From Arthrobacter crusticola (GTDB taxonomy: Bacteria; Actinomycetota; Actinomycetes; Actinomycetales; Micrococcaceae): a stretch of DNA of 64,000 nucleotides. Below are positions 16,481 to 25,700 of this stretch, piece by piece; within the stretch, counting starts at the first letter, position 1, and each line of letters starts with the position of its first letter. Location: positions 124,001-188,000 of the forward strand of contig NZ_SMTK01000003.1 of the NCBI RefSeq assembly GCF_004357995.1, given 5' to 3'. Made by a program: the position numbers and the translations under genes. The notes beneath the pieces were generated by a model. The model searched no databases. It was not told the origin of the DNA and saw only the letters and a list, made by a program, of their open reading frames with translations.

Positions 16481-17236
16481 GTGGAACGGTCGATCCAGGA
16501 CGTCGCGAGACTCGCCGGCACCACCAGCAGGGCCCTGCGCCACTACGGGCAGCTGGGCCTCCTTGAGCCGTCGCGCGTAGGCGCCAACGGCTACCGGTAC
16601 TACGACGACAACGCCCTGGTGCGCCTCCAGCGCATCCTCCTCCTGCGCGGATTCGGGCTGGCACTGCCCGCCATCCGGGACATCCTCGATGGCGGCGAAC
16701 AACCGGCCGCTGCCCTGCGCACCCACCTGGGACAGCTGCGCCGGGAGCACCAGCGGATCGGACAACAGATCGAATCGGTGCTGGGCACCGTACGGAGTCT
16801 TGAGAGAGGGGAACCCCTGATGGCCGAGAACATGTTCGACGGCTTCGACCACACCCGGTTCAAGGAGGAGGTGGAGCAGCGGTGGGGCGCCGACGCGTAC
16901 GCCGCCGGAGACTCCTGGTGGCGGGCGAAGAGTGATGCCGAGCGGAAGGACTACGCGGCGGCGGCCAAGCGGCTCGCCGACGGCTGGGTGGCCGCGGCGT
17001 CCGGCGGCGAGCGCCCCGAGGGGCCACGTGCGCAGGAGCTCGCCGCCCGGCACTTCGACTGGCTGTCCGAGGCGCCGGGGATCCCCCGCGAGGGCGGCAG
17101 GCCGGCGAAGGACTATGTGATCGGGCTCGGGGAGATGTACGTCGCCGACCCCCGCTTCAGCGCGGTCTACGGAGGACCGGAGAAGGCCGGGTTCGTCCGC
17201 GATGCCCTGAAGGCCTACGCTGAGGCGAACCTCTAG
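16481..17236 (+). CDS. TipA-like MerR family regulator with TipAS drug-binding domain
   Basis: A 251-residue regulator. Residues 1-70 are a MerR HTH (SIQDVARLAGTTSRALRHYGQ, GYRYYDDNALVRLQRI in adjacent stretches), residues 75-110 a coiled-coil dimerisation helix, and residues about 120-250 the TipAS domain (MFDGFDHTRFKEEVEQRWG... YVADPRFSAVYGG), which binds thiopeptide and other cyclic peptide antibiotics in Streptomyces TipAL. GTG at 16481 is chosen for AGGAGA (16469-16474). The upstream promoter has a 19-bp spacer with an operator dyad, so drug-induced autoactivation is expected. Other targets are unknown. Confidence 0.88.
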   Translation: MERSIQDVARLAGTTSRALRHYGQLGLLEPSRVGANGYRYYDDNALVRLQRILLLRGFGLALPAIRDILDGGEQPAAALRTHLGQLRREHQRIGQQIESVLGTVRSLERGEPLMAENMFDGFDHTRFKEEVEQRWGADAYAAGDSWWRAKSDAERKDYAAAAKRLADGWVAAASGGERPEGPRAQELAARHFDWLSEAPGIPREGGRPAKDYVIGLGEMYVADPRFSAVYGGPEKAGFVRDALKAYAEANL

Positions 17237-17277
17237 GCTCCGGCCGCCTCCCGCCGGCCCCTCCACCGCCCGCCGCG

Positions 17278-17318
17278 CCCCGCCGCGCCGTCCCGGAAAC
17301 CGGGAGGGCGCGGCGGGG
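17278..17318 (+). terminator. Strong GC hairpin after the tipA-like gene
   Basis: Stem of 12 bp (17278-17289 with 17307-17318) continued by CCCGG/CCGGG around an AAA loop, interrupted by one two-base internal mismatch. It lies 41 bases after the stop; no T-tract follows, which is usual in high-GC actinobacteria. Confidence 0.7.
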
Positions 17319-17495
17319 CCGGCGCAGGCGCTATTGACCCTCCCCGGCACAGATGATTCGATAATCGCGTGCGCCCCGAGGCGCACCGGACGTGGGAGGC
17401 CCAGTCATGGGATCAACTTTTCCATGGGGCGGGAGCAGGAAAGCTGCTCAACACGAAGGTGCCGGGCCGGGCTGCCGGCCGGCCGTGGGGCGGCC

Positions 17496-19196
17496 GTGAC
17501 TGCCCCAGCGGCGGGCCAGCGGAGGTCCGACGGCGCCAGGGGGCTTACCGCCATCCTCACCGTCGACGACGAACCGAGCGTCTCCCGGGCCGTCGCCCGG
17601 GACCTGCGCCGGCGCTTCGGGGAACAGTACCGGATTGTGCGCGCCGATTCGGGGGCCGAGGCGCTCGAGGCGCTGCGCGAACTCAAGCTCCGCGGCGATG
17701 AGGTCGCCCTGCTCATCGCCGACCACAAGATGCCCGAGATGAACGGCATCCAGTTCCTCGAGGCGGCCATCGACATTTACCCGGCGGCCCGCCGGATGCT
17801 GCTCACCGCCTACGCCGACACCAGCGCAGCCATCGACGCGATCAACGTCGTGGACCTCGACCACTACCTCCTGAAGCCGTGGGACCCGCCCGAGCAGAAG
17901 CTGTACCCGGTTGTCGATTCCCTCCTTGAGTCCTGGCGGACCTCGGACCGCCGCCCCGTCCACACCACAACCCTCGTGGGCCACCGCTGGTCCGCGCGGT
18001 CCGTCGAAGTGCGCGAATTCCTCGCCCGGAACCAGGTCTCCTACCGCTGGCTGCCGGTCACGGAACCGGAGGCGCAGCGGATCCTGGCGGCGGCAGGCAC
18101 CGACGGCTCGGTCCTTCCGGTGGTGGTGACCGCCGGTGGGGACGCCCTCATCGCCCCCACCGACACCGTCCTGGCCGAACGCGTCGGCCTGAGCACCGCC
18201 CCGCTCAAGGACTTCTACGACCTCGTGGTGGTCGGCGGGGGCCCGGCGGGCCTGGGGGCCGCGGTGTACGGTGCATCCGAGGGCCTCCGGACGGTCCTCG
18301 TGGAAAAGAACGCCACCGGCGGGCAGGCAGGGCAGAGCTCACGGATCGAAAACTACCTGGGCTTCCCGGACGGGGTGTCCGGTGCCCAGCTGGCCGACCG
18401 GGCCCGGCGCCAGGTCTCGAAGTTCGGCGCCGAGGTCCTGACCACCCGCAACATGACCGGGCTTGAGGCGCGGGGCGGGGCGCGCGTCGTGACCTTCGAA
18501 GACGGGACGGAAATCGCCGGCCATGCGGTGGTGCTGGCGATGGGCGTGGCCTACAAGACCCTGGCCGGCGAAGGGCTCCCGCATCTCACCGACCGGGGTG
18601 TCTTCTACGGCGCGGCAACCGCCTCCGCTGCGGACCTCGCCGGCGAAGACGTCTACATCGTCGGAGGTGCCAATTCCGCAGGGCAGGCCGCCGTCTACTT
18701 CGCGCGGACGGCCCGCTCGGTCAAGCTGCTGATCCGTGCCTCGAGCCTGACGGCGTCGATGTCCTCCTACCTCATCGACCAGATCGAGGCGACCGCGAAC
18801 ATTGAGCTCCTGCTCCAGACGGAGGTGGCGGCGGCCCGCGGCGAGGACCACCTCGAAGGGCTGACCCTGCGCAACCGGGCGACGGGCATAATCCACGAGG
18901 TGGCGACAAACTGGCTGTTCGTGTTCATCGGGGCCGATCCCCACACCGAAAACCTCGAGGGGGCCGTGGTCCGGGACAGCCGCGGGTTCATCGTGACCGG
19001 CAACGACCTCCTGACCGACGGCCGGCCCCCGGCGGACTGGCCACTCGACCGCATGCCGTACCCGCTTGAGACCAGCATCCCCGGAGTGTTTGTCGCAGGC
19101 GACGTGCGCGCCGGGTCGGTGAAACGGGTGGCTTCGGCCGTCGGCGAAGGCGCCATGGCCGTCACTCTCGCCCACCGCTACCTGGCCGCGCAGTGA
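17496..19196 (+). CDS. Receiver-domain flavoprotein (FAD-dependent oxidoreductase with response-regulator N-terminus)
   Basis: About 566 residues in three parts. The N-terminal receiver domain is complete: acidic pair in TVDDEPS, phospho-acceptor Asp in LIADHKMPEMNG, Thr in LLTAYAD and Lys in YLLKPW. A glutaredoxin-like segment (about 150-235) follows without Cys. The thioredoxin-reductase-like module has the FAD loop VVVGGGPAGLGAA, GGQAGQSSRIENYLGFPDG and the NADPH loop VYIVGGANSAGQAAVYF, ending FVAGDVRAGSVKR. The CxxC redox pair of thioredoxin reductase is absent, so that activity is excluded. The start is uncertain; GTG 17496 gives the usual family length. Its stop overlaps the kinase start (GTGA), making a coupled operon. 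Confidence 0.85.
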   Translation: MTAPAAGQRRSDGARGLTAILTVDDEPSVSRAVARDLRRRFGEQYRIVRADSGAEALEALRELKLRGDEVALLIADHKMPEMNGIQFLEAAIDIYPAARRMLLTAYADTSAAIDAINVVDLDHYLLKPWDPPEQKLYPVVDSLLESWRTSDRRPVHTTTLVGHRWSARSVEVREFLARNQVSYRWLPVTEPEAQRILAAAGTDGSVLPVVVTAGGDALIAPTDTVLAERVGLSTAPLKDFYDLVVVGGGPAGLGAAVYGASEGLRTVLVEKNATGGQAGQSSRIENYLGFPDGVSGAQLADRARRQVSKFGAEVLTTRNMTGLEARGGARVVTFEDGTEIAGHAVVLAMGVAYKTLAGEGLPHLTDRGVFYGAATASAADLAGEDVYIVGGANSAGQAAVYFARTARSVKLLIRASSLTASMSSYLIDQIEATANIELLLQTEVAAARGEDHLEGLTLRNRATGIIHEVATNWLFVFIGADPHTENLEGAVVRDSRGFIVTGNDLLTDGRPPADWPLDRMPYPLETSIPGVFVAGDVRAGSVKRVASAVGEGAMAVTLAHRYLAAQ

Positions 19197-20662
19197 ACGG
19201 GGGTCAGCGGTGCGATCCGGAGGAGCTGCGCACGCTCTTCCTGTTCGAGAAGCTCACCGAGGAGCAGCTCGCCTGGATCTGCGGGATCGGCACCGTCCGC
19301 TCCTACGGCGCCGAGACAATCTACAGCGAAAACACGCCGGCGGAGGTGTTCTACGTCCTGCTCGACGGCGAGGTGGTGCTGACGCGCCGCGTCGGCGACG
19401 ACGACGTCGAGCTTATCCGCACCAGCCAGCGGGGCGTGTACGCCGGTGCGGTGCAGGCCTACCTCGGGGACCGGGTACCCCAGGTCTATTCGACGTCCTT
19501 CCGCACGAGCAGGCCCAGCCGGTTCCTCGAGATCCGGGCCGAAGACTTCGGCAACCTCGTCGGCGACTGGTTCCCCATGGCGCTGCACCTGCTTGAGGGA
19601 CTGTTCCTCGGCATGGAGAACACCCGCGAGGTGATCGCCCAGCGGGAGCGGCTGATGGCCCTGGGCTCCCTCTCGGCCGGACTGACCCACGAGCTCAACA
19701 ACCCGGCCGCGTCGGCGCTGCGGGCCACCTCCGTGCTGCGGGAACGGGTAGCCGCCCTCCGCGACACGATCCATTTCGCCGCCGGCCTGACAGTCTCCCC
19801 GGAGGCGCTCGAGCGCCTCGTCGTCCTGCAGGAGGAGGCACTGCGCCGGTCCGCGCACGTCGGAACCCTCGGCCCGCTTGAGGTCTCCGACCGGGAGGAC
19901 GCGCTCGCCGACTGGCTCGAGGACCACGGTGTCCAGGGCAGCTGGGAGCTCGCCGCGACCTTCGTCCAGGCCGGCGTCGGCGAGGACTGGCTGAGGGAGG
20001 CCGCGACGGCCGCTCCCGACGGCGACATCAACGGGGTCCTCCACTGGCTGGCCAACGTGATCGTCACCGAACAGCTGATGAATGAGATCCAGGACTCGAC
20101 CTCCCGGATCTCCACCCTGGTCGAAGCGGCCTCCCAATACTCCCAGCTCGACCGCGCGCCCTACCAGGAGGCCGACGTGCGGACGCTGCTCGACAGCACC
20201 CTGGTCATGCTGGCTCAGCGCATCGGTGCCGGGATCACCGTCGAGAAGACCTACGACCCCGACCTGCCGACGCTTCAGTGCTACCCGGCAGAACTCAACC
20301 AGGTCTGGACGAACCTCATCGACAACGCCGTGGCCGCCATGGAAGGTCGGGGCCGGTTGACCGTGACCGCCGTCCGCGAGCGCGACACGGTGCTCGTGGA
20401 AATCGGGGACTCCGGGCCCGGCGTTCCCCGGGAGCTTCGGGGGCGGATCTTCGAGCCCTTCTTCACCACCAAACCCGTGGGCAGCGGCACAGGACTCGGC
20501 CTCGACATCTCCTGGCGGATCGTCGTGAACAAGCACCATGGGTCGCTGAAGCTCATCAGCGACCCGGCCACGGCGTTCCAGGTGCGGCTGCCGCTGCGGC
20601 AGGCCGCGGAGGGCGGCCGCGGCTCCGCCCGGGCGCAAGAACCCCGGGCCGTTTCCGGATGA
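19193..20662 (+). CDS. Histidine kinase with N-terminal cyclic-nucleotide-binding domain
   Basis: A 489-residue soluble kinase. Residues about 10-130 form a cNMP-binding beta-barrel (LFLFEKLTEEQLAWI, VFYVLLDGEVVLTRR). The H-box is GSLSAGLTHELNNPAASALRA (about 158-178, quoted in part), and the C-terminal ATPase has NAVAAMEGRG (N box), GDSGPGVP (G1) and GTGLGLDIS (G2). The GTG start overlaps the preceding TGA by four bases, and its own TGA overlaps the next ATG. The natural partner is the receiver flavoprotein just upstream, giving a two-component pair whose output is a redox enzyme rather than DNA binding (inference). Confidence 0.88.
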   Translation: MNGGQRCDPEELRTLFLFEKLTEEQLAWICGIGTVRSYGAETIYSENTPAEVFYVLLDGEVVLTRRVGDDDVELIRTSQRGVYAGAVQAYLGDRVPQVYSTSFRTSRPSRFLEIRAEDFGNLVGDWFPMALHLLEGLFLGMENTREVIAQRERLMALGSLSAGLTHELNNPAASALRATSVLRERVAALRDTIHFAAGLTVSPEALERLVVLQEEALRRSAHVGTLGPLEVSDREDALADWLEDHGVQGSWELAATFVQAGVGEDWLREAATAAPDGDINGVLHWLANVIVTEQLMNEIQDSTSRISTLVEAASQYSQLDRAPYQEADVRTLLDSTLVMLAQRIGAGITVEKTYDPDLPTLQCYPAELNQVWTNLIDNAVAAMEGRGRLTVTAVRERDTVLVEIGDSGPGVPRELRGRIFEPFFTTKPVGSGTGLGLDISWRIVVNKHHGSLKLISDPATAFQVRLPLRQAAEGGRGSARAQEPRAVSG

Positions 20663-22563
20663 ACCTCGCCCTGACCCTGCTCACCATCGTGGCCGTCATC
20701 TGCGCCGGCAGCGCCCTGGCCACCCGGTGGCGCATGTCGGCTCCGCTGCTGCTCGTGGTCCTTGGCCTGATCGGGTCCTACCTGCCGTTCATCCCACCGG
20801 TGCGCCTCATCCCCGAGATGGTGCTGATCGGCATCCTTCCGCCGCTGCTCTATGCGGCCGCGCTGCGGACCCCCGTCGTGCAGTTCCGGGCCCTCAAACG
20901 CCCCATTGCGCTGCTCTCGGTCGGCTACGTCATTTTCGGTACGGTCACCGTGGGACTCCTGGTCGTGTGGCTGGTCCCCGAGGTGCCCCTGCCGGCCGCC
21001 TTCGCCCTGGGCGCCGTCGTCGCGCCTCCGGACGCGGTGGCCGCGACCTCCATCGCGCGGCGGGTGGGCATGCCCCGCCGGGCGGTGGCGATCCTCGAAG
21101 GGGAGTCCCTCGTCAACGACGCCACCGCCCTGGTGCTGCTGCGCTCCTCCGTCGCCGCGCTCGCGGGGAGCATCAGCCTGCTCGAGATTGCCTTCGAATT
21201 CGTGGTGGCCGCCGCCGGCGGTGCGCTCATCGGCGCCTGCGTGGCCATGGTGCTGCTGGGAATCCGCAAGCGCGTGCGGAGCGTGCCGATCAACACGGCG
21301 ATGTCCCTGGCCGCACCCTTCGTCGCGTTCCTTCCCGCCGAGGCCCTCCATACCTCCGGGGTGCTCGCGGTCGTCGTGGCCGGCCTGATCATCGGCACCC
21401 GGACCCCCTCGATGCCCGGCAGCGCCTCACGGCTGAGCCAGCGCACCAACTGGGCGACGGTCCAGTTCCTCCTTGAGAACGCGGTGTTCCTGCTCATCGG
21501 GCTGCAGGTGCGCTCGATCGTCGACGCCGCCCTGATGGACCCGATGGGCCCGGCGAGGGTCTGGACAGTGTGCGGCATCATCCTGCTGGCGGTCATCGTG
21601 CTGCGCCCGGTCTGGGTCTTCCCCGCCAGCTACCTGCCCCGGCTCCTCCCGCGGATCAAGACCAGCGAACCTCCGCTGCCCTGGCAGTTCCCGGCCGTTG
21701 TGTCGTGGGCCGGGATGCGCGGAGTGGTCACGCTGGCGGCGGTGTTCGTCCTCCCGGAGGACCTTCCGCACCGGCCGGTGCTCATCCTCGCCGCCCTCGT
21801 CGTGGCCGCCGGCACCCTGGCGATCCAGGGTTTCAGCCTGCCCTGGGTGGTGCGCCGGCTTGGGCTGCGCGGCCCCGACCGCCGCGAGGACGCACTGCAG
21901 CGGGCCCTGCTGGTGCGCCAATCCACCGCGGCCGGACTGGGACAGCTTGAGGGGCGCATCCTCGCCGAGGATTCCCCGGAGCTGCTGGGGATGCTCCGCC
22001 GCCGCACCAAGGAGTGGAGCGCCGCGGCCTGGGAGCGCCTCGGGCCGCCCGAGGAGCAGCTCCAGACACCGAGCCAGCGGTATTTCGAACTGCGGATGGT
22101 GATGCTCGACGCCGAACGCCGGGAGGTGCTGAAGCTGCGCCGGCAGGGCCTCTATGCCGCCGAAGTGGTCGATGAGGTCCTTGAGCGGCTCGACTCCGAG
22201 GAGGCGATGCTTGAAACGTTCCTCGCCGAGGAAGCGGACGAAGCCGGGGGGACCGTTCCTGCCGTGGGCCCGGCCGCCCTGGCGGATCCGCGGAACCGGC
22301 CCGTCCGGGGCAGGTGTGCGCATCTGCAGGACGCTCCCGAACGGCAGGCGCCGGCGGACCTCCGGTGCCTTGAGTGCGTGCGTGAGGGCACGACGCCGGT
22401 GCACCTGCGGATGTGCCTTGAGTGCGGCGAGGTCGCGTGCTGTGAATCCTCGCCCGGCCTGCATGCCGACCGGCACTTCCGGAACACGGGGCATCCGCTG
22501 ATGCGCAGCGTCGAGCCGGGCGAGTCGTGGCGGTGGTGCTACCTCGACGAGGTGCTTGGCTGA
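20659..22563 (+). CDS. Na+/H+ antiporter (CPA1 type) fused to a UBP-type zinc finger
   Basis: 634 residues. The first ~390 residues are a multi-helix CPA1 antiporter, with the ion-binding core around GAVVAPPDAVAATSIARR and LEGESLVNDATALVLLR. A cytoplasmic helical linker follows. The last ~80 residues are a UBP (ubiquitin-hydrolase-type) zinc finger: CAHL, LRCLECV, MCLECGEVACCES, HADRHFRNTGHPL. In eukaryotes this finger binds the ubiquitin C-terminus; its bacterial role is unknown. The ATG overlaps the kinase stop (ATGA). Membrane exchange of Na+ or K+ for H+ is the expected activity; coupling to the kinase/flavoprotein is inferred from gene overlap. Confidence 0.88.
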   Translation: MNLALTLLTIVAVICAGSALATRWRMSAPLLLVVLGLIGSYLPFIPPVRLIPEMVLIGILPPLLYAAALRTPVVQFRALKRPIALLSVGYVIFGTVTVGLLVVWLVPEVPLPAAFALGAVVAPPDAVAATSIARRVGMPRRAVAILEGESLVNDATALVLLRSSVAALAGSISLLEIAFEFVVAAAGGALIGACVAMVLLGIRKRVRSVPINTAMSLAAPFVAFLPAEALHTSGVLAVVVAGLIIGTRTPSMPGSASRLSQRTNWATVQFLLENAVFLLIGLQVRSIVDAALMDPMGPARVWTVCGIILLAVIVLRPVWVFPASYLPRLLPRIKTSEPPLPWQFPAVVSWAGMRGVVTLAAVFVLPEDLPHRPVLILAALVVAAGTLAIQGFSLPWVVRRLGLRGPDRREDALQRALLVRQSTAAGLGQLEGRILAEDSPELLGMLRRRTKEWSAAAWERLGPPEEQLQTPSQRYFELRMVMLDAERREVLKLRRQGLYAAEVVDEVLERLDSEEAMLETFLAEEADEAGGTVPAVGPAALADPRNRPVRGRCAHLQDAPERQAPADLRCLECVREGTTPVHLRMCLECGEVACCESSPGLHADRHFRNTGHPLMRSVEPGESWRWCYLDEVLG

Positions 22564-22619
22564 TTCCAGCCCGCCCTCCGCCCGCCTCGGGGATCGCCAT
22601 GCGCGGGGCAGGGACGAAA

Positions 22620-22649
22620 GGGCCCGCCCGGCTGCTGCCGGACGGGCCC
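22620..22649. terminator. Bidirectional terminator hairpin
   Basis: Arms 22620-22632 and 22637-22649 pair at 12 of 13 positions around a TGCT loop, between the convergent antiporter and subtilase genes. Confidence 0.75.
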
Positions 22650-22709
22650 TGCTGCGGGCTGATCAGCGTGGGGCTGACCAGCCCGCGATTCGATCGGCGT
22701 GGGGACTGA

Positions 22710-25700
22710 TCAGCCGGCGGCCTTGATCAGTTCGGCGGTGTCGGCACGGAACAGTCCGCCCTGCCGGGTGCCGACGAACAGCCACTTCCCATCGTCGCTC
22801 GCATCAAGTGAGGTGACCGAGGTGGAGGCCAGCCCGGCTGACACGTTCTTCCAGGTGACACCCCCGTCCAGGCTGGCGAGCACCCCGCGGCCGTGGACCC
22901 ACAGGGGGGAGGGGCGGAAGGTGGTCGACCCGGCGAACAGGACGGTCTGGTTTCCGCGCTTACCCTTCACCACGGCCTCGGTGATCGAACTGGTGTACAT
23001 GTCGATCCCGCCGACGTCCGAGCGCGTGAAGCTCTTCCCGCCGTCGGTCGAGACGGAGATGCCCCGGCCGCCGGTGACGATGTGGAGCGGATCGGCCGGA
23101 TCGACCCAGACGGTCGAGGTCTCACCCTCCTGCACCTGACGGATCGTGACGCCGTGGTCCTCCGAGACGTAGAGTCCCTCATCGGCGGCAAGCCACATCC
23201 GGGAGTCGTTCGAAGGGTCGATGGCGATGTTGCGGATGGTGACCGGGTGCTCGTACGTCTTCCAGGTCTGCCAGGCGTCGCCGGTGACGAGGAGGCCCCT
23301 TTCCCCATCGTCCGAGTAGCTCGCCGCGCCGTGCGCCGTCGTGGTCGGGCTGACTTCCAGGTCGTGGATCAGCTGGTCGAGGGAGGCCCTGCCGGCCTGC
23401 TTCCAGGTCGTTCCGCCGTCCGTGCTCACCTCGATGCGATGGTCGTGCCAGGCATCCACCCGGGTCCGCCACAGGGTATTCCGGTTTCCCGCGTCCTGCG
23501 CCAGCTCGGTGCTCCGGACCCCGAACATGCCCTCCCCGCCCGTGGCGCCCCACTCGACAATATTGGCGGGGAGCTTCCGGCCGGCCGGAAGCTCGCGCGA
23601 GGTGGAGCCATGGTCGTCGGAGATGAACAGGCGCGGGGCGCCGGTGGCGTCGGTTGACGCGATGACGTCCGAGATGGTGGTGGCTGCAACGCCCAGCCGC
23701 TTGAAGGATTCGCCGTCGTTGCGTGAACCGTAAAGACCGCCCGCTTCCATCGCCACGAGCAGGGAACGCCGATCGTCCGGCCACCGGCCGAAGTCGCTGC
23801 CGACGCCGCGGCCGTCACCTGGATAGGGGAAGTCCTGCCAGGTGGCGCCGTTGTCGGTGGAGCGGGCATACCCGTTGTTGCTGGTGGCCCGGATGAGTTC
23901 ATCGCCCACCGCGTGGACGTCGATGGCAAAGGACCCGAGCGGCTCGGACGTCCGCCAGGTCGAGCCTCCGTCGGTGGAGGTGGTGACCCGGTCGCGTTCG
24001 CTGACGGCTACCACCGAGCCGGTCGCGACGACCCCGGTGATGCTCCCGTCAGGGGATTCGTACACCACGTCGGGGGTGCCGGGGCTTTCGAAGATGCCCT
24101 CCACCCGCCAGACCTGCTCATACCCGGAGACCAGCAGGGTGCCGTTCTGCAACGCGGCACCGGTCACCGCTCCGGCCCAGCGGAAGGGCTCGTGGGACCA
24201 GGTGGCCCCGCCGTCGAGGCTGATCTCGACTCCGTCGGCGGTGAGGACGGCAAGCCTGCTGCCGTCATTGACGACCGCGGAGACGTGCTTGTCGGGCATC
24301 GGCAGGACGCTCCAGGTCTTCCCGAGGTCCTCCGTGCGCAGCAGGCGCCCGGCGTAGCTCGGGTCCAGGGGTGGATTGGTCCCTCCGCCGTTGACGGCGT
24401 ACCAGAAGGCCTTGCCGTTCTTGGGGTCGGCGATGGGGGTGCCCGCACCGTCGGCCACCGGCAGGGACTGCACCTGCCGCCAGGAGGCACCGTGGTCGGT
24501 GGTGATGAAGGGGCGCACCGACGTTGACGTCGTCTGCAGGGCCGTTCCGGGCGCGGCCGGCGAGACGGCGAGCTGTTCCGAACTGGCGTTGCGCCCCACC
24601 TGCTTCCAGGTGTCCCCGGTGGTTTCGCCGGAGACGACTTCCATCGAGCCCGAACCTGCGATCTGCCGGCCGCCGGTGATGCCGGTGGCCGTGAGCGTGT
24701 AGGCACCGATATCGCGGGCCTCGACGTCGGCGCTGAACCAGCCCGGCATCGTAGGGGACGGAACCGTGGCGAGGGTGAACGGTCCACCCGTCCCGCCGTT
24801 GCCGGACACCGTCAGGGTCGGCGCCTCGTCAAGGCGGAGGAAGGAGGAAATCAGGACCCTCGTCGTGCCGGGAGCCGCGGGCTGTGGCGTAGCGGTGACC
24901 GAGAGGCGGCGCGAGAGCTGGAGGTAGGGGATGCGCACCTCGGTGCCGTCGCTCATGCGGGCGAGAATGACCCCGGAGAGCTCGGAGTCGGCCTCGGACA
25001 CAGCGGCGGAGGCCACCGCCTCCACCGGCACGGAGGCACCCGGTGCGATGGTGACGTCGGTGCTGCCGAGCGTCAGCTCGCCGGCGCTGCGGTTTGAGGG
25101 CAGGACCTCAAGCCGGGCGGATACCGGCTCGGTGGAGAGGTTCTTCAGGGCGAATTCAAGGGGAACGGGCCGGCCACCCCGGGCGTCGGCCTGGCCGAAC
25201 CCGAGGGACGACGGCGAAGCGAGGACGCTTGCCTTCTGCGGCGTGCCCGCGTCGGCCCGGCCGGTGCCCTGAAGAGTGGGGGAGAGCCGCGCCGACGCGC
25301 CCGCGAGCTCCTTGGAACTCCCCACGAGGAGCGAGCGAAGCGATGCCGGGTCCAGGTCGGGATGCTGGGCGCTCGCGATGGCCGCGGCTCCCGCGACGAA
25401 GGGCGAGGCCATCGACGTTCCGGAGAGCCGGAAGACATTGCCGGGCACCCCTTGAGCGGCAGGGACAGTGGAGAGGATGTCCAGGCCGGGAGCGACGATC
25501 TCGGGCTTGAGCTGGGCGCGGGCCGTCGGTCCGCGGGAGCTGAAGCTGGCGATGGTGTCGGTTGCGTCGACCGAGGAGATCGTGATCCGCGCGGTTCCCT
25601 CCTCTACCGCTCCAGCAAAGGCTCCGTATTCGGAGTTCGTCATCCCGAGGACAACGATCGAGTCGAACCGTGTATCGGCGCTCTGGGTGAGAGGTCCGGA

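Noticed and set aside
17496..19196. Thioredoxin reductase
   Set aside because: The fold is similar but the CxxC redox pair is missing (GAATAS in its place) and a receiver domain is fused at the N-terminus.
19178..20638. 486-codon open frame antisense to the histidine kinase
   Set aside because: Low-complexity composition; the kinase on the plus strand has H, N and G boxes and overlapping junctions.
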